Assembly (NCBI RefSeq): GCF_946479765.1
Contig: NZ_CAMLHO010000010.1
Location: 1 to 64,000 of the forward strand
Reading direction: 5' to 3'
Length of the DNA stretch: 64,000 bases
Origin: an uncultured Aliivibrio sp.
GTDB lineage: Bacteria; Pseudomonadota; Gammaproteobacteria; Enterobacterales; Vibrionaceae
The notes under the pieces were generated by a model, which saw only the letters and a list, made by a program, of their open reading frames with translations, was not told the origin of the DNA and did no database searches. A program made the translations under genes and the position numbers. Position 1 is the stretch's first letter. Every line of letters starts with the position of its first letter. This document shows positions 20,029 through 32,112 of the stretch, one piece after another.

Positions 20029-20058
20029 AAAAAAGCCAAGCAACTGCTTGGCTTTTTT
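20029..20058. terminator. Bidirectional terminator between dciA and lpxC
   Basis: Stem 20029-20041 with 20046-20058 (core GCCAAGC/GCTTGGC) and a 4-nt loop, flanked by A and T runs, serving both convergent genes. Confidence 0.93.
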
Positions 20059-20071
20059 ATTTGATGATGGA

Positions 20072-20989
20072 CTAAGCAAGTACCATTCCTGGTTGCATAT
20101 ACGCTACAGGGGACTCTTTCTCATCTTCAATAGTTGTCCACTCCCATGCTTCTTGATCAGCAAGAACAGCACGAAGTAATTGATTATTCAAAGCGTGACC
20201 TGATTTATAAGCACTTATCTCACCTAGAATACTATGACCACACATATAAAGGTCGCCAACAGCATCTAGTACTTTATGCGTTACAAATTCATTAGCAAAA
20301 CGTAAGCCGTCTTCATTAAGAATACGGTAATCATCTAGTACGATTGCACAATCAAAACTACCGCCTAAGCATAAGTTTTGTGATTGTAAGTACTCGATAT
20401 CACGCATAAACCCGAAAGTACGAGCTCGCGAAATATCTTTGATGAACGATTGGCTTGAAAAATCAAACACTAACTTTTGGTCATCTGATTCAATTGCTGG
20501 GTGATTGAAGTCAATAGTGAAATCTAAGCGGAAACCGTTATAAGGACGAATTTCTGCCCACTTATCACCATCTTCAATGCGAACAGGTTTCTTAATACGA
20601 ATGAATTTCTTCGCTGTATTAAGTTCTTCAATACCTGCAGATTGCAAAAGATAAACAAAAGGACTTGCACTGCCATCCATAATTGGAATTTCAGGAGCAT
20701 CAACCTCAATAACTACGTTATCAATGCCCATGCCCGCTAATGCAGCATTCAAGTGTTCAACTGTTGAGATTCTAACGCCGTCATCATTAACTAACGCTGT
20801 ACATAGCATAGTATCGCGCACTGACTCGGGATCCGCAGGGAAATCTACCGGTGGATTAAGGTCTGTACGACGATAAATTACACCTGTATTTGACGCTGCT
20901 GGACGAAGAGTAAGCGTGACTTTTCGGCCTGAGTGTAAACCCACACCTGTCATTTGTACGATACTTTTCAGTGTACGTTGTCTGATCAT
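20072..20989 (-). CDS. lpxC: LpxC, UDP-3-O-acyl-GlcNAc deacetylase
   Basis: Zinc deacetylase for the first committed step of lipid A synthesis; 305 residues as in E. coli. Zinc ligands His79 (TVEHLNAAL), His238 and Asp242 ([11 protein letters not shown]) are all present. It is the last gene of the dcw run, 105 bp after ftsZ. In E. coli LpxC is degraded by FtsH using a C-terminal tail; the tail here ends MQPGMVLA, also with hydrophobic residues. It ends at a strong terminator. Confidence 0.98.
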   Translation of the reverse strand: MIRQRTLKSIVQMTGVGLHSGRKVTLTLRPAASNTGVIYRRTDLNPPVDFPADPESVRDTMLCTALVNDDGVRISTVEHLNAALAGMGIDNVVIEVDAPEIPIMDGSASPFVYLLQSAGIEELNTAKKFIRIKKPVRIEDGDKWAEIRPYNGFRLDFTIDFNHPAIESDDQKLVFDFSSQSFIKDISRARTFGFMRDIEYLQSQNLCLGGSFDCAIVLDDYRILNEDGLRFANEFVTHKVLDAVGDLYMCGHSILGEISAYKSGHALNNQLLRAVLADQEAWEWTTIEDEKESPVAYMQPGMVLA

Positions 20990-21094
20990 ATGCTCATCTC
21001 AACTATAAATATGCTTGATATCAAACCAATTCTAGGAACTGGTTTGATATTTTAGCACACAACTTTCTATAAAACCAAATCGTTTGATGATTAA

Positions 21095-22330
21095 TTAGTC
21101 AGCTTGACGTCGTAAAAACGCTGGGATATCTAAATAATCTTCTTTCTGATCTGGTTTAGCTTGCGCTGCTCCAGTATTCTGAACACCTGCCGCAGGCGAC
21201 GTTGATGGTGCTGTTTGTTGTGCAGCTGGCTTAGTTACTTGCACGTTTTGTGCCGCTTTCTCAACCATAGGTTCAACAACTGGTGCTTTTGCTTTCACAG
21301 GAGTTTGAACTGCTGGTTGTGTCGCTGCTGGAGTAGCTGCTTTGTTTGTCACTAACGTGATTTCAGGTTTCTTTTCAGTACCGATACCAGTAGCAACAAC
21401 TGTTACTCTAATTTCATCAGTCATATCAGGGTCAAGAGAAGTACCAATAACCACTGTAGCGTTATCTGATGCAAATGCTTTTACTGTATTACCTACTGTC
21501 TCGAATTCATCAAGACGCATATCTAAACCAGCAGTAATGTTAACAAGAACACCACGAGCACCCGCAAGATCGATATCTTCAAGCAATGGACTTGAGATCG
21601 CTTCTTCTGCTGCTTGTTCTGCTCGGTCTTCACCTACTGCAGTACCGCTACCCATCATTGCATGTCCCATTTCAGACATAACAGTTCGAACATCGGCGAA
21701 ATCGACGTTAATCATACCAGGACGAGTAATTAACTCTGCAATACCCTGAACCGCATTACGAAGAACATCATTCGCTTTTGCGAACGCTTCTAGTAATGTG
21801 ATACCACGCCCAAGTACTTTTAATAATTTTTCGTTTGGAATCGTAATTAATGAGTCAACATGTTTCGATAACTCTTCAATACCTTGCTCAGCAAAAGCAA
21901 GACGTTTACGACCTTCAAAGCTAAACGGTTTTGTAACAACAGCAACCGTTAGAATATTTAATTCTTTTGCAATCTCAGCAATAATTGGCGCAGCACCAGT
22001 ACCAGTACCGCCGCCCATACCTGCTGCGATAAATATCATATCGGCACCAGCTAATACTTCTTTAATCGCTTCACGATCTTCTAGTGCAGCATCACGACCA
22101 ACTTGCGGGTTTGCACCTGCTCCTAAGCCTTTAGTGATGTCACCACCAATCTGAATAACAGTATTAACACTCGTCTTACGAAGTGCCTGAGCATCAGTAT
22201 TTACACTGATAAATTCAACACCTTCAATTGACTCACGTACCATGTGCTCGATAGCATTGCCGCCACCGCCACCTACACCAACTACTTTAATTACTGCTTC
22301 GTCGGACATTTCCATCATCGGCTCAAACAT
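21095..22330 (-). CDS. ftsZ: FtsZ, tubulin-like division GTPase
   Basis: Polymerises at midcell to form the Z-ring; 411 residues. The GTP-binding tubulin signature GGGTGTG lies at residues 106-112 and the T7-loop region follows ([11 protein letters not shown]). After residue 320 comes a variable Ala/Pro/Val/Gln linker, then the conserved C-terminal peptide [14 protein letters not shown] that binds FtsA, ZipA and ZapD. A GGAACGGAGAGAA-like stretch precedes the start and ftsA ends 32 bp upstream, so the two are co-transcribed. Confidence 0.98.
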   Translation of the reverse strand: MFEPMMEMSDEAVIKVVGVGGGGGNAIEHMVRESIEGVEFISVNTDAQALRKTSVNTVIQIGGDITKGLGAGANPQVGRDAALEDREAIKEVLAGADMIFIAAGMGGGTGTGAAPIIAEIAKELNILTVAVVTKPFSFEGRKRLAFAEQGIEELSKHVDSLITIPNEKLLKVLGRGITLLEAFAKANDVLRNAVQGIAELITRPGMINVDFADVRTVMSEMGHAMMGSGTAVGEDRAEQAAEEAISSPLLEDIDLAGARGVLVNITAGLDMRLDEFETVGNTVKAFASDNATVVIGTSLDPDMTDEIRVTVVATGIGTEKKPEITLVTNKAATPAATQPAVQTPVKAKAPVVEPMVEKAAQNVQVTKPAAQQTAPSTSPAAGVQNTGAAQAKPDQKEDYLDIPAFLRRQAD

Positions 22331-22362
22331 CTGTTCTCTCCGTTCCTTCCTGTTCGCTCAGG

Positions 22363-23625
22363 TTAAAACTCTTTTAGTATCCAATTTTTAAATTTCTTTA
22401 TTACGGTAGTGAGAGATTGGTGCTTACTTGGCACATAATCTTCCTCATCATGCAATTGACTTTCTTTACCGTAATGCAAAAGCCCTACCGCTGTTGCTTG
22501 GTAAGGTTCTTTTACGTAATCTGTTAGGCCTGTCACTTCTAAAGGCTGGCCTATTCTGACTTGGGTTTGAAACACACGCTCAGCGCAATCTACCAAACCT
22601 TCAATCTGTGATCCGCCACCAGTTAATACAATACCAGCAGCAAGATGGTGCTTTGTTCCTTCAGCGCGTAACTTATCTTGAATAGCAAGAATTCGCTGAT
22701 TTACAAGACCCAGTAGCTCAGAATACCTTGGTTCGATAACTTCTGCTAGCATTCTTCGTTGTAAACTTCTTGATGGTCGACCACCAACGCTAGGTACATT
22801 AACCGTTTCATCACGATTTATATGCTCACTGAGAGCACAACCGTATTTTACTTTTAATTTTTCAGCATCGTTGAATGGCGTACCGAAAGCGTAAGCAATG
22901 TCACTAGTTACAGCATTACCCGCATAAGGTAGAACCTCAGCGTGACGTAATGAACCATCAGTCCAGATAGCAATATCCATTGTACCTGCGCCGATATCTA
23001 CAACACAAACACCAAGATCTCGTTCATCTTCAGTAATAACTGCATTACTAGATGCTAAACCAGAGAATATAACATGCTCAACTTTCAAGCCACAACGTTC
23101 TACAGCTTTTACTATATTGCGCGCCATATCATTATGACATGTAATTAAATGAACACTCACTTCCATTCTCATACCCGATAATCCAATTGGATTTCGAATA
23201 CCTTTTTGAACATCAATCGTAAATTCTTGTGGTATTACATGCAGTGTTCGCTGTTCATCACCGATTTTAACGGATTTTGCAGTATGAATAACACTGTCCA
23301 TATCATCTTGAGTCACTTCTTCTTCAGAAATAGATCCCATTCCTTTTTCTATTTGGCTAGCAATGTGCTTACCAGATAAGGAAATAAATACAGAGGTAAT
23401 GGTACATTCTGCCATCAATTCAGCTTGGTCGATCGCTCTTTGAACAGATTTAACTACTGATTCAAGATCGTTAACCCCTCCTTTATCCATTCCACGAGAG
23501 GGACATGATCCAGAACCAATAACGCTCACTTGGCCATCAGGTAAAACTTCACCAACTAACGCTGATACTTTGTTTGTACCGATATCTAAACCAACAATAA
23601 TACTGCCTTCTGGCGTTTTACTCAT
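22363..23625 (-). CDS. ftsA: FtsA, actin-like Z-ring membrane anchor
   Basis: Actin-fold ATPase of 420 residues that tethers FtsZ to the membrane and recruits later division proteins. N-terminal phosphate-1 motif VGLDIGTNKVSALVG and an interior GAGTMDIAIWTDG phosphate-2 motif are visible. The C-terminal amphipathic helix VIKKFKNWILKEF is the membrane-targeting sequence. It lies 14 bp after ftsQ and 32 bp before ftsZ. Confidence 0.97.
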   Translation of the reverse strand: MSKTPEGSIIVGLDIGTNKVSALVGEVLPDGQVSVIGSGSCPSRGMDKGGVNDLESVVKSVQRAIDQAELMAECTITSVFISLSGKHIASQIEKGMGSISEEEVTQDDMDSVIHTAKSVKIGDEQRTLHVIPQEFTIDVQKGIRNPIGLSGMRMEVSVHLITCHNDMARNIVKAVERCGLKVEHVIFSGLASSNAVITEDERDLGVCVVDIGAGTMDIAIWTDGSLRHAEVLPYAGNAVTSDIAYAFGTPFNDAEKLKVKYGCALSEHINRDETVNVPSVGGRPSRSLQRRMLAEVIEPRYSELLGLVNQRILAIQDKLRAEGTKHHLAAGIVLTGGGSQIEGLVDCAERVFQTQVRIGQPLEVTGLTDYVKEPYQATAVGLLHYGKESQLHDEEDYVPSKHQSLTTVIKKFKNWILKEF

Positions 23626-23639
23626 GTCAATTCTCTTCT

Positions 23640-24398
23640 TTAATCTTCAACATTAACAGACTTCCACCCAACAGCAGCGCCTGTATCGTAACGAAGATCT
23701 ATATAATCTATCGAATTCTTTTTACTTTCTAATTGCTTATATAGAGCAACAAAGCGATCAACTCTTTCTTCTCGAGCATCACGACCAAGCTCTAATCGTA
23801 TGCCATTATCTAATACAACTTGCCAAGATAACCTATCTGTCAGTGCAACACTATGAACAGTGATATTCAATGGGGCGAATTGATTTTGTAATTGATGCCA
23901 AAAATTCAACACTTCTTTACTGCTCGTTTCTGGACCAAATAAAGCCGGCTTGGGCTCTAACAAATCACTCATCGGCGCATTAAATACCACGCCATCAGGG
24001 TTAACAATTACCCTGTTATTCCACGTAGCTTCTGGTTGATTCTCTACCACAAATACTTTAATCGTTTCAGGCCACTGCTTTCTTACCGATACCTGAGCTA
24101 TCCAAGGTAGAGACAATAATGCATCTTGCAGTTTATTCACATCTTGGGTCATAAATGTCCCAATAGAATCCATTGAATCTATTGCTTCACGAATATCATC
24201 TGTCGTTATATGCTTTAACTGACCTTGGATAATGATATGAGATAAAGGCAATCTGTCTTCATCTGTCATCCAACTTATGGTTGAAATAACAAGCCACAAC
24301 GAAATCATCACAACCAAAGAAAGAAAAAGTGCACCAGGTAGGTGTTTTCTTATTTTTTCTTTATCAAATGAAATATTCATTTTGACCGTCTTAATCAT
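23640..24398 (-). CDS. ftsQ: FtsQ, bitopic divisome protein
   Basis: Single-pass inner-membrane protein of 252 residues linking early and late divisome proteins through FtsL and FtsB. One membrane helix (about residues 23-43, LFLSLVVMISLWLVISTISW) is followed by a POTRA domain (LSHIIIQGQLKHITTDDIREA) and the beta domain. An internal ATG at 24380 (MNISFDKEK) has the better ribosome-binding site (AAGACGG) and may be the true start. Unlike in E. coli, no ddlB lies before it. Confidence 0.94.
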   Translation of the reverse strand: MIKTVKMNISFDKEKIRKHLPGALFLSLVVMISLWLVISTISWMTDEDRLPLSHIIIQGQLKHITTDDIREAIDSMDSIGTFMTQDVNKLQDALLSLPWIAQVSVRKQWPETIKVFVVENQPEATWNNRVIVNPDGVVFNAPMSDLLEPKPALFGPETSSKEVLNFWHQLQNQFAPLNITVHSVALTDRLSWQVVLDNGIRLELGRDAREERVDRFVALYKQLESKKNSIDYIDLRYDTGAAVGWKSVNVED

Positions 24399-24609
24399 AT
24401 TATTTTCACAACAGTGCCAACAAATAACGCCACTACCAACTCAATTATACAAAATACGTAAGCTTTGATGGCGTTAAATAAATTTATCTAATAAGTATAG
24501 AGTGTAAAAGCTCTCTATCCCAATATCTTACTAGGATATTATTAATACAATAAGGATTCTATCTCATTATTCGTATTTTTATTAGAAGTTCTAACTAATT
24601 AAACAATAA
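24399..24609 (-). promoter_or_regulatory. murC-ftsQ gap with a possible ftsQAZ promoter
   Basis: This 211-bp AT-rich stretch stands where E. coli carries ddlB. On the minus strand a consensus TATAAT (24449-24444) lies 46 bp before the ftsQ start, but no strong -35 is at the right distance. It is the longest break inside the mur-fts run, so a secondary promoter for ftsQ-ftsA-ftsZ is likely. Confidence 0.4.
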
Positions 24610-26073
24610 TCACCCAAACTCTTTCATAGTTTCAATATTTAATTTCATTGAAGCCAATTGTTTCGCTAATTTACCTACATCACCAGCGCCCTGAGTCAAA
24701 ACTAAATCACCATCTTGAAGGATATTAGCTAACACTGGTGGCAATGCTTCAATATTTGGTACAAAAATAGGATCGATTTTTCCTCGGCCACGAATAGTTC
24801 GGCATAATGCTCGCCCATCAGCACCTACTATCGGAGTTTCCCCCGCAGAGTAAACATCAAGCATGATAAGTACATCCACATTATCTAATACGTTAGCAAA
24901 ATCATCATACAGATCGCGAGTACGACTATAGCGGTGTGGCTGAAAAATCATAACTAAACGTTTATCTTCCCAACCAGCACGAGCCGCTTTGATTGTTACG
25001 TCGACTTCTGTTGGGTGGTGTCCATAATCGTCCACCAGCATTGCTGAACCGTTACCAGTTTCAAATTCACCCAATTGATCGAAGCGACGTCCTGCTCCTT
25101 CAAAATTCAGAAGCGCAGAAAGAATCGCGCTGTCTTCAACGTCTTCTTCTGTTGCAACCGCAATAGCAGCCGTCGCATTCAAGGCATTATGCTTACCCGG
25201 AATATTAAGAATAATATCTAAATCTGTGCGATCTTTTCTTTGAACGGTAAAGAAGCTTTGCTGAGCCACTTGACGATACTTAATTAAGCGTACATCTGCA
25301 TCTTCCGCAAAACCATAAGTAATAACCTGACGACTAATTCGAGGTAATAATTCTCTTATCACGTCGTCATCAATACACATTACCGCTTGACCATAGAATG
25401 GTAGATTATGAAGAAAATCTATAAAGGTTTGTTTTAAAACTTCAAAGTCGCCGCCATAAGTGTCCATATGATCAGCTTCAATGTTGGTTACAATACTTAC
25501 CATTGGCTGTAAGTGTAAGAATGACGCATCACTTTCATCTGCTTCTGCAATCAGAAAGCGACTTGAACCTAAGCGTGCATTTGTACCTGCATTTTTTACC
25601 AAACCACCATTAACAAAAGTTGGGTCTAGCCCTGCTTCTGAATAAATTTGAGTCGTTAATGCAGTGGTTGTAGTTTTACCGTGCGTACCTGAAACCGCAA
25701 TACCATGACGATAACGCATCAACTCTGCTAGCATTTCAGCGCGACGAATAACTGGAATTCGATTTTCTTTCGCTGCAACAATTTCAGGGTTCTCAGGGTT
25801 AATCGCAGTAGATACAACCACAACACTTGCTTTTTCTACATTACTGGCTTGGTGACCAAAAAAGATCTCTGCGCCTCTTTGAGCTAAACGTGCAGTGACA
25901 GTATTCTCTGCCATATCTGAACCGCTGATATGATAGCCTTCGTTTAAAAGTACTTCAGCGATACCACACATACCTGCTCCACCAATACCCACAAAATGAA
26001 TACATTCAACACGGCGCATTTCAGGGATCATAGTTCTAATTTCAGCTAATTGCAGTTTCTGATCTTTTATCAT
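24610..26073 (-). CDS. murC: MurC, UDP-MurNAc-L-alanine ligase
   Basis: ATP-dependent ligase adding L-Ala to UDP-MurNAc; 487 residues from the ATG at 26073 ([19 protein letters not shown]), which aligns with the usual family start. A TTG four codons upstream is less likely. An N-terminal UDP-binding glycine motif ([15 protein letters not shown]) and the ATP P-loop GTHGKTTTT are visible, with the substrate motif around NIEADHMD. It begins 18 bp after murG. Confidence 0.97.
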   Translation of the reverse strand: MIKDQKLQLAEIRTMIPEMRRVECIHFVGIGGAGMCGIAEVLLNEGYHISGSDMAENTVTARLAQRGAEIFFGHQASNVEKASVVVVSTAINPENPEIVAAKENRIPVIRRAEMLAELMRYRHGIAVSGTHGKTTTTALTTQIYSEAGLDPTFVNGGLVKNAGTNARLGSSRFLIAEADESDASFLHLQPMVSIVTNIEADHMDTYGGDFEVLKQTFIDFLHNLPFYGQAVMCIDDDVIRELLPRISRQVITYGFAEDADVRLIKYRQVAQQSFFTVQRKDRTDLDIILNIPGKHNALNATAAIAVATEEDVEDSAILSALLNFEGAGRRFDQLGEFETGNGSAMLVDDYGHHPTEVDVTIKAARAGWEDKRLVMIFQPHRYSRTRDLYDDFANVLDNVDVLIMLDVYSAGETPIVGADGRALCRTIRGRGKIDPIFVPNIEALPPVLANILQDGDLVLTQGAGDVGKLAKQLASMKLNIETMKEFG

Positions 26074-26091
26074 TCTAAATCTCAATTCTTT

Positions 26092-27156
26092 TTATTTTGC
26101 GAGGCTTTTAATTGCACTGGCGACACGTACATCAGCATCAATAATGGCTGCCTTACGAGCATTGCATGCCATTTCTAATAATTCTTTTCGCTCTAATTTG
26201 TTCAGTGTATCAATCAAACCCTGAACTGTTAAATCTTGTTGTTCAATCATTTGCGCTGCACCACACTGCACAAGGTGGTCCGCATTTAATGCTTGTTGAC
26301 GATCTTTATGCATAAAAGGAATAAATACAGAACCAACACCCGCAGCTGAAACCTCTGAAACCGTTAGTGCACCAGATCGACATACTAGAACATCAGCCCA
26401 AGCGTACGCTGCGGCAACATCATCAATAAACTCAGTAACTTTAGCATCTGTAATACCATTTTCTTGATAAGCGGTATTGACCGTTTCTTGATTTCCTTTA
26501 CCTGCTTGGTGCCAGATCTCGACAGCATGATTCAGTTTTGGTAACGCTTCAGGTAAGGTCGTATTAAGAATACGTGCTCCTTGGCTGCCTCCCATCACTA
26601 ATACTCGAATAGGACCGGTACGCTCTGCAAATCGCTCACTAGGTTGAGGTAATTGGCACACATCTTCTCGAACCGGATTACCCACAACTTCTGCATTTGG
26701 AAATGCACCAGGAAAAGCCTGAAAAACACGTTTTGCTATTTTAGATAACCATTGATTAGTTAACCCAGCAACCGCATTTTGTTCATGCAATACAACAGGA
26801 ATACCAGATAACCAAGCAGCAATACCACCTGGACCACTTACATAACCACCCATACCTAATACTACATCAGGCTGCCAAGCTTGAATGTGTTTCTTCGCTT
26901 GAGAAATCGCGCCAAATATTTGAAATGGTGCCGCTAGTAGCTTTTTAAATCCCTGTCCACGTAAGCCTTTTACTTTGATAAAATCGATTTCAATACCATG
27001 CTTTGGTACTAAATCAGCTTCCATTCTATCTTCTGTTCCTAACCAACGAATTTCCCAGCCTTCACTTTGTAGCTGCTTTGCTACCGCTAATCCAGGAAAT
27101 ACATGACCGCCAGTGCCACCAGCCATCACTAATAAACGTTTATTTTTGTTCTTCAT
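26092..27156 (-). CDS. murG: MurG, lipid II-forming GlcNAc transferase
   Basis: Peripheral membrane glycosyltransferase that adds GlcNAc to lipid I; 354 residues. N-terminal glycine loop [16 protein letters not shown] and second loop [10 protein letters not shown] are present; the C-domain has GGSQGA and [10 protein letters not shown] with the UDP-binding region. Its start overlaps the ftsW end by 17 bp, showing tight coupling. Confidence 0.98.
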   Translation of the reverse strand: MKNKNKRLLVMAGGTGGHVFPGLAVAKQLQSEGWEIRWLGTEDRMEADLVPKHGIEIDFIKVKGLRGQGFKKLLAAPFQIFGAISQAKKHIQAWQPDVVLGMGGYVSGPGGIAAWLSGIPVVLHEQNAVAGLTNQWLSKIAKRVFQAFPGAFPNAEVVGNPVREDVCQLPQPSERFAERTGPIRVLVMGGSQGARILNTTLPEALPKLNHAVEIWHQAGKGNQETVNTAYQENGITDAKVTEFIDDVAAAYAWADVLVCRSGALTVSEVSAAGVGSVFIPFMHKDRQQALNADHLVQCGAAQMIEQQDLTVQGLIDTLNKLERKELLEMACNARKAAIIDADVRVASAIKSLAK

Positions 27157-28342
27157 TTTCGCTCCGTGGAGGCTCGTTTTCTAGAAAAATACGACATTCA
27201 TGATCAATACGAATTAACAGTGATACTGCGACCGACATGATAATCAAACTGGAACCACCGTAACTTATCAGTGGCAACGTTAACCCTTTGGTTGGAACGA
27301 TACCAGCTGCCGCACCAACGTTAACCAACGTTTGAAAAGCAAACCAAATACCGATCCCAAATGCTAAAAACCCACCAAAACGCTGATCATGCAGCAAGCA
27401 CTCTCGACCAATAAATAAGGCCTTTAACACTAAAGAAAAAATGAGAATGAGTACCAAAGATACGCCAACAAAACCTAACTCTTCAGCAACAACGGCAAAC
27501 ACAAAATCGGTATGTGCTTCTGGTAAGTATTCTAATTTTTGAATTGAATTACCTAATCCTTCACCAAACCAACTGCCTCGACCAAATGCCATGAGGGATT
27601 GCGTTAATTGGTAACCACTACCAAATGGGTCTTGCCATGGGTCTAAGAAAGAAGTCACACGACGCATACGATAAGGTTCAGCAATAATCAGTACTATAAC
27701 GAGTGAGATACCACTCATCACTAACGCGATAAATTGCCAAAGCTTAGCACCAGCAATAAATAACATACCGATGGTTGTGACAAACATTACAATTGTCGTT
27801 CCTAAATCGGGCTGTAATAACAAAAAGAAAGCGAGGCCAATAAGAACAACTAATGGTTTTACGAATCCTTTAAAACTGTCTCTCACTTCACCATGACGAC
27901 GAACAAGATAGCCAGAAATAAAAACAAATAACGACAGTTTAGCAACCTCGGCAGGCTGTAAGTTAAAGATCCCTAAAGGTAACCAACGTGCCGCACCATT
28001 TACTGATTTACCCACCACTAAAACAGCAGCCAATAGCAAAAAAGAAATTAGCAATAGATGGCTACTGTACTTTAACCAGTCATCCAATTTAATACGTAAT
28101 ACTACTGAGGAAGCCCCAAGAGCTAAGCATACGAATAGCATATGGCGCATCATAAAGTGAAAAGGCTGACCTGTTAAGCGTGTACTGATAGGAAAAGAGG
28201 CTGAACCAACCATAACAAGACCAGTAAGCATCAGAGCAAGCGCAATCCAAATCAACTGACGATCAAACATCACTTTAGGTGATGGTGTTAAACACCATTC
28301 TTGCACTGGAGATGCCCATTGCTTAATACGATCAATTATCAA
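27140..28342 (-). CDS. ftsW: FtsW, septal peptidoglycan polymerase (SEDS)
   Basis: SEDS-family glycosyltransferase of 400 residues with about ten membrane helices; it polymerises lipid II at the septum together with FtsI. Typical motifs are [36 protein letters not shown] and [12 protein letters not shown]. The frame opens with a TTG at 28342 (MIIDRIKQW), preceded by a GAGAG inside the end of murD; the next methionine is at residue 25 and would be short. A non-ATG start is therefore the best choice. Confidence 0.95.
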   Translation of the reverse strand: MIIDRIKQWASPVQEWCLTPSPKVMFDRQLIWIALALMLTGLVMVGSASFPISTRLTGQPFHFMMRHMLFVCLALGASSVVLRIKLDDWLKYSSHLLLISFLLLAAVLVVGKSVNGAARWLPLGIFNLQPAEVAKLSLFVFISGYLVRRHGEVRDSFKGFVKPLVVLIGLAFFLLLQPDLGTTIVMFVTTIGMLFIAGAKLWQFIALVMSGISLVIVLIIAEPYRMRRVTSFLDPWQDPFGSGYQLTQSLMAFGRGSWFGEGLGNSIQKLEYLPEAHTDFVFAVVAEELGFVGVSLVLILIFSLVLKALFIGRECLLHDQRFGGFLAFGIGIWFAFQTLVNVGAAAGIVPTKGLTLPLISYGGSSLIIMSVAVSLLIRIDHECRIFLENEPPRSENEEQK

Positions 28343-28344
28343 AA

Positions 28345-29670
28345 TTAACTCTCAGCTGAATACTGTTTTGCTAGTTGGGTGAAAGCATCACCTCTAGCCA
28401 TAAAATTTGCATATTGGTCAAAGCTCGCACAAGCAGGAGATAGCATCACCATGTCACCTTCCTTGAGAGTATGAAATAGCGTTTCTATTGCTTCATCCAT
28501 CGTTTGACACTGTTGAGAGCGGGGATCTAAAGACAGAAATTGCTCACCATCTTCCCCGAAGCAATACATCATTAAATCCAAATCATGTAGCGCAGGAGAT
28601 AGTTCGGAAAAATCAGCACCTTTACCAACTCCACCCACTAATAGATGTAATTTACCCTCTATCTTTAGACCAGACAGCGCGGCAAGAGTGCTCGCAACAT
28701 TGGTTGCTTTGGAATCATTGACCCAACGAATACCCTGATTATCTGCTACAACTTGGCATCTGTGTGTCAATCCATTGTAAGTTCTTAATATATCTAATGA
28801 AGATTCTAGGTTAATCCCAACGGCATCCAATAAAGCAATCGCAACTAGGCTGTTGGCAATATTGTGCTTACCAACCAACCCTAATTCACTTGCTGCCAGT
28901 ATTGGATCTGCGTCTATTGCCAGATAATAAATACCATCATTAAGCACACAACCGTAATCACCTTGATCAAAACCAAAATTCTTTATGCTGTTAACTTCAA
29001 TATCAGGGTAGGTTTCTTTGTCATCACGATTAACAATACACACATCAGCATGATCAAAAATACGTAGCTTCGCTTGACGATAATCTGCCATACCTTGATA
29101 TCTATCCATATGGTCTTCAGATAAATTCAAAAATGCAGCCGCTTTTAATTTTAACGATGAGGTTGTTTCTAATTGAAAACTGGAGAGCTCAAGTACATAA
29201 AGTTCAGCATCTTGTTCTAACAAATCTAACGCGGCAAAGCCTATGTTGCCACCCACTGCAGTTTTTACACCAGCAGCATTGGCCATTGTTCCAGTTAAAT
29301 CAGTAACGGTACTTTTGCCATTAGATCCTGTAATTGCAATCACAGGGGCAGTCACTGCCCAAGCAAAAAGTTCGATATCACCAACAACTGGCGTACCCTT
29401 TTTAATCGCAGGCTGTAACTGTGGAGAGGCAAGTGCAATACCAGGGTTGGTAACAATAAGATCGGCATCTAACAGCCAGTCTTGTTGCCAACCACCAGAA
29501 TATAACTCAACCTGTTCAGGCAATTGTTCTTGGCCTGGTGGCGTTTCACGAGTATCTATAACTTTTACTATTAACGCTTCTGGTTGTCTAAGTAAATGCT
29601 TAACAACAGATAATCCTGTCATTCCTAAGCCAACCACAACAACGTTTTTCACACCACCAAAACCAGTCAT
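28345..29670 (-). CDS. murD: MurD, UDP-MurNAc-L-Ala-D-glutamate ligase
   Basis: Adds D-glutamate to UDP-MurNAc-L-Ala; 441 residues. N-terminal nucleotide-binding loop [20 protein letters not shown]-loop [11 protein letters not shown], and the family motif LSEDHMDRY are visible. It starts one base after mraY ends and ends two bases before the ftsW TTG start. Confidence 0.97.
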   Translation of the reverse strand: MTGFGGVKNVVVVGLGMTGLSVVKHLLRQPEALIVKVIDTRETPPGQEQLPEQVELYSGGWQQDWLLDADLIVTNPGIALASPQLQPAIKKGTPVVGDIELFAWAVTAPVIAITGSNGKSTVTDLTGTMANAAGVKTAVGGNIGFAALDLLEQDAELYVLELSSFQLETTSSLKLKAAAFLNLSEDHMDRYQGMADYRQAKLRIFDHADVCIVNRDDKETYPDIEVNSIKNFGFDQGDYGCVLNDGIYYLAIDADPILAASELGLVGKHNIANSLVAIALLDAVGINLESSLDILRTYNGLTHRCQVVADNQGIRWVNDSKATNVASTLAALSGLKIEGKLHLLVGGVGKGADFSELSPALHDLDLMMYCFGEDGEQFLSLDPRSQQCQTMDEAIETLFHTLKEGDMVMLSPACASFDQYANFMARGDAFTQLAKQYSAES

Positions 29671-29671
29671 A

Positions 29672-30754
29672 TTAACGTACCTTCAATGTCGCTAATGCAA
29701 TAAGAACCAATAACATAGAGATAATCCAAAAACGCACGATTACACGAGGTTCTGGCCATCCTTTCAATTCATAATGGTGATGAATTGGGGCCATACGGAA
29801 GATACGTTGGCCACGTAGCTTGTATGAACCAACCTGTAGGATTACCGATAATGTTTCAACAACAAAGACACCACCCATGATAACCAATAAGAATTCTTGA
29901 CGAACTAAAACAGCTATCGTACCTAATGCTCCACCTAGTGCTAATGAGCCAACATCGCCCATAAATACTTGTGCTGGGTATGTGTTAAACCATAAGAAAC
30001 CAAAACCGGCACCTACGATCGCAGCACATACGACAACCAATTCACTTGCTTGTGGGATGTGTGGAATATGCAAATAGTTAGCAAACTGTACGTTGCCTGT
30101 TGCCCACGCAATGAAAGCAAATCCTCCAGCCACAAATACGGTTGGCATGATCGCTAAACCATCTAAGCCATCAGTCAGGTTTACCGCGTTACTTGTACCA
30201 ACAATAACAAAGTAAGTTAAAAGAATATAAGTCAAACCAAGCTGAGGCATCACATCTTTAAAGAACGGAACCACAAGTTGGGTTGCAGCGGTATCTTTAC
30301 CATAAGCATACAAAGCAAAAGCAATGACTAACGCAATAACTGACTGCCAAAAATATTTCCAACGGGCAATAAGTCCATCGCTATTTTTACGAACCACTTT
30401 TCGGTAATCATCAACAAAACCAACCGCACCATAGCCAAGTAAGACGAAGATAACCGCCCAAACATAAGGATTAGTTAAATCAGCCCATAAGAATACCGTA
30501 ACCGTAATCGCGGTTAAGATCATGATCCCGCCCATGGTTGGGGTACCACGTTTACTAAAATGAGACTCTGGACCATCATCACGAACCACTTGACCAATTT
30601 GTAGGTTCTGTAACCATCTAATTAGCTTTGGTCCCATCCATAACGAAATAGATAATGCAGTAATAATACTTAAAATAGCTCGAAAGCTAAGGTATTCGAA
30701 TAAACGAAAAAATGGGAAATATTGCTCTAAAAAGTTAGATAACCAGATAATCAT
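29672..30754 (-). CDS. mraY: MraY, phospho-MurNAc-pentapeptide transferase
   Basis: Integral membrane enzyme (360 residues, about ten helices) transferring phospho-MurNAc-pentapeptide to undecaprenyl phosphate, giving lipid I. Catalytic aspartates lie in GFVDDYRKV and [10 protein letters not shown]; the histidine-rich loop [10 protein letters not shown] is near the C-terminus. Overlaps the murF stop by 1 bp. Confidence 0.98.
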   Translation of the reverse strand: MIIWLSNFLEQYFPFFRLFEYLSFRAILSIITALSISLWMGPKLIRWLQNLQIGQVVRDDGPESHFSKRGTPTMGGIMILTAITVTVFLWADLTNPYVWAVIFVLLGYGAVGFVDDYRKVVRKNSDGLIARWKYFWQSVIALVIAFALYAYGKDTAATQLVVPFFKDVMPQLGLTYILLTYFVIVGTSNAVNLTDGLDGLAIMPTVFVAGGFAFIAWATGNVQFANYLHIPHIPQASELVVVCAAIVGAGFGFLWFNTYPAQVFMGDVGSLALGGALGTIAVLVRQEFLLVIMGGVFVVETLSVILQVGSYKLRGQRIFRMAPIHHHYELKGWPEPRVIVRFWIISMLLVLIALATLKVR

Positions 30755-32112
30755 TACTGACTCTCCTTAAGAGCTAAAACCACTTCGCTCATACGTGAAC
30801 TATTGGCACCTTTCACTAACACAGTAACCTCGTTATTTTTAATTAATTGTAATTCTTGTTTCAAATAGCAATTCAATTCTGCGCGACTTTCAAAATGACG
30901 GCCATTACATAGCTCACTAATCACCTTCGTATCATCACCAAATGTTACTACTTGCTCAAATTGATATGGGGCAGCATATTCACCAACTTCACGATGAAGT
31001 GCAAGGCTTTCTTCACCCAGCTCTGCCATATTGCCTAAAACTAGCCAACGCTGGCCAGAAAACGCACCTAGGAGATCAACCGCCGCTTTTACCGCAGGGA
31101 CACTCGCATTATAGGTGTCATCAATAACCTTCAAACCTGAAGCTAGTGTTTCCACCGCAACACGACCTTTCACATTACCTAATCGTTGAAGTCCTTGTTG
31201 AATATCAACTAACGAGCAACCAGTTTGACGCGCTAGCGCTGCAGCTGCGACTGCGTTACTGATATTGTGCTTACCAATAATAGATAAAGAAACTAAAATA
31301 CAGCCAATAGTGGTGTGTAATTGAAAGCTTGGTTCACCAATGGAATTAACCTCAATATTTGAGGCATAGAAATCAGCACTTGGATCACTCATCGAAAACG
31401 ACAGCACTTTTTTTCCATCAAATAATTCAGACCACTTAGGTAAACCATTACTATCTAAATTGTAAATAGCCGTACCGTTATCTTGCAATCCTTCAAAAAT
31501 TTCACCTTTTGCTTTCGCAACACCGTCAAGTGAACCAAAACCTTCCAAATGCGCTGCTGCTACGTTATTAACTAGAGCCACATTTGGGCGAGCCAAACGA
31601 GTAGTATAAGAAATTTCATGTTGATGATTAGCCCCCAATTCAATAACCGCAAAGTCATCACTTGGTTGAGAGCGTAATAATGTCAATGGCACACCAATTT
31701 CATTATTAAAGTTACCCGCGGTAGCTAATACATTACCAGATGCTTGTAATATTGAAGCAAGCATTTCTTTGACTGTCGTTTTGCCACAACTTCCTGTTAG
31801 GGCAAACGTAAACGTACTGCATTGCTGATGAACGGCTTGCGCTAGTAAACCCAACGCTTTTTGAGTATCTTCAACAATAATTTGAGGAAGTGAGCACGCT
31901 AGTTCACGAGAAACCAATAAAGCCAACGCCCCTTGCTCTTTTGCTGTTTCTGCAAAGTCATGGGCATCAAAACGCTCACCAATTAATGCAACGAAAAGCC
32001 CTTCTTTATCTATATTTCGGCTGTCAGTAGAAACCGATGATATTTGGCAATCAATGCCAATCACTTTTCCACCACAAACGGCTGCGATCTGGCTTAATGT
32101 CATTGCTATCAT
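30754..32112 (-). CDS. murF: MurF, D-Ala-D-Ala adding enzyme
   Basis: Adds D-alanyl-D-alanine to UDP-MurNAc-tripeptide; 452 residues. The ATP P-loop is [12 protein letters not shown], with the family phrase LGANHQHEI. The ATG at 32112 overlaps the murE stop by 4 bp (ATGA), which favours this start over MTLSQ three codons later. The D-Ala-D-Ala ligase that feeds it (ddl) is not in this window. Confidence 0.97.
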   Translation of the reverse strand: MIAMTLSQIAAVCGGKVIGIDCQISSVSTDSRNIDKEGLFVALIGERFDAHDFAETAKEQGALALLVSRELACSLPQIIVEDTQKALGLLAQAVHQQCSTFTFALTGSCGKTTVKEMLASILQASGNVLATAGNFNNEIGVPLTLLRSQPSDDFAVIELGANHQHEISYTTRLARPNVALVNNVAAAHLEGFGSLDGVAKAKGEIFEGLQDNGTAIYNLDSNGLPKWSELFDGKKVLSFSMSDPSADFYASNIEVNSIGEPSFQLHTTIGCILVSLSIIGKHNISNAVAAAALARQTGCSLVDIQQGLQRLGNVKGRVAVETLASGLKVIDDTYNASVPAVKAAVDLLGAFSGQRWLVLGNMAELGEESLALHREVGEYAAPYQFEQVVTFGDDTKVISELCNGRHFESRAELNCYLKQELQLIKNNEVTVLVKGANSSRMSEVVLALKESQ

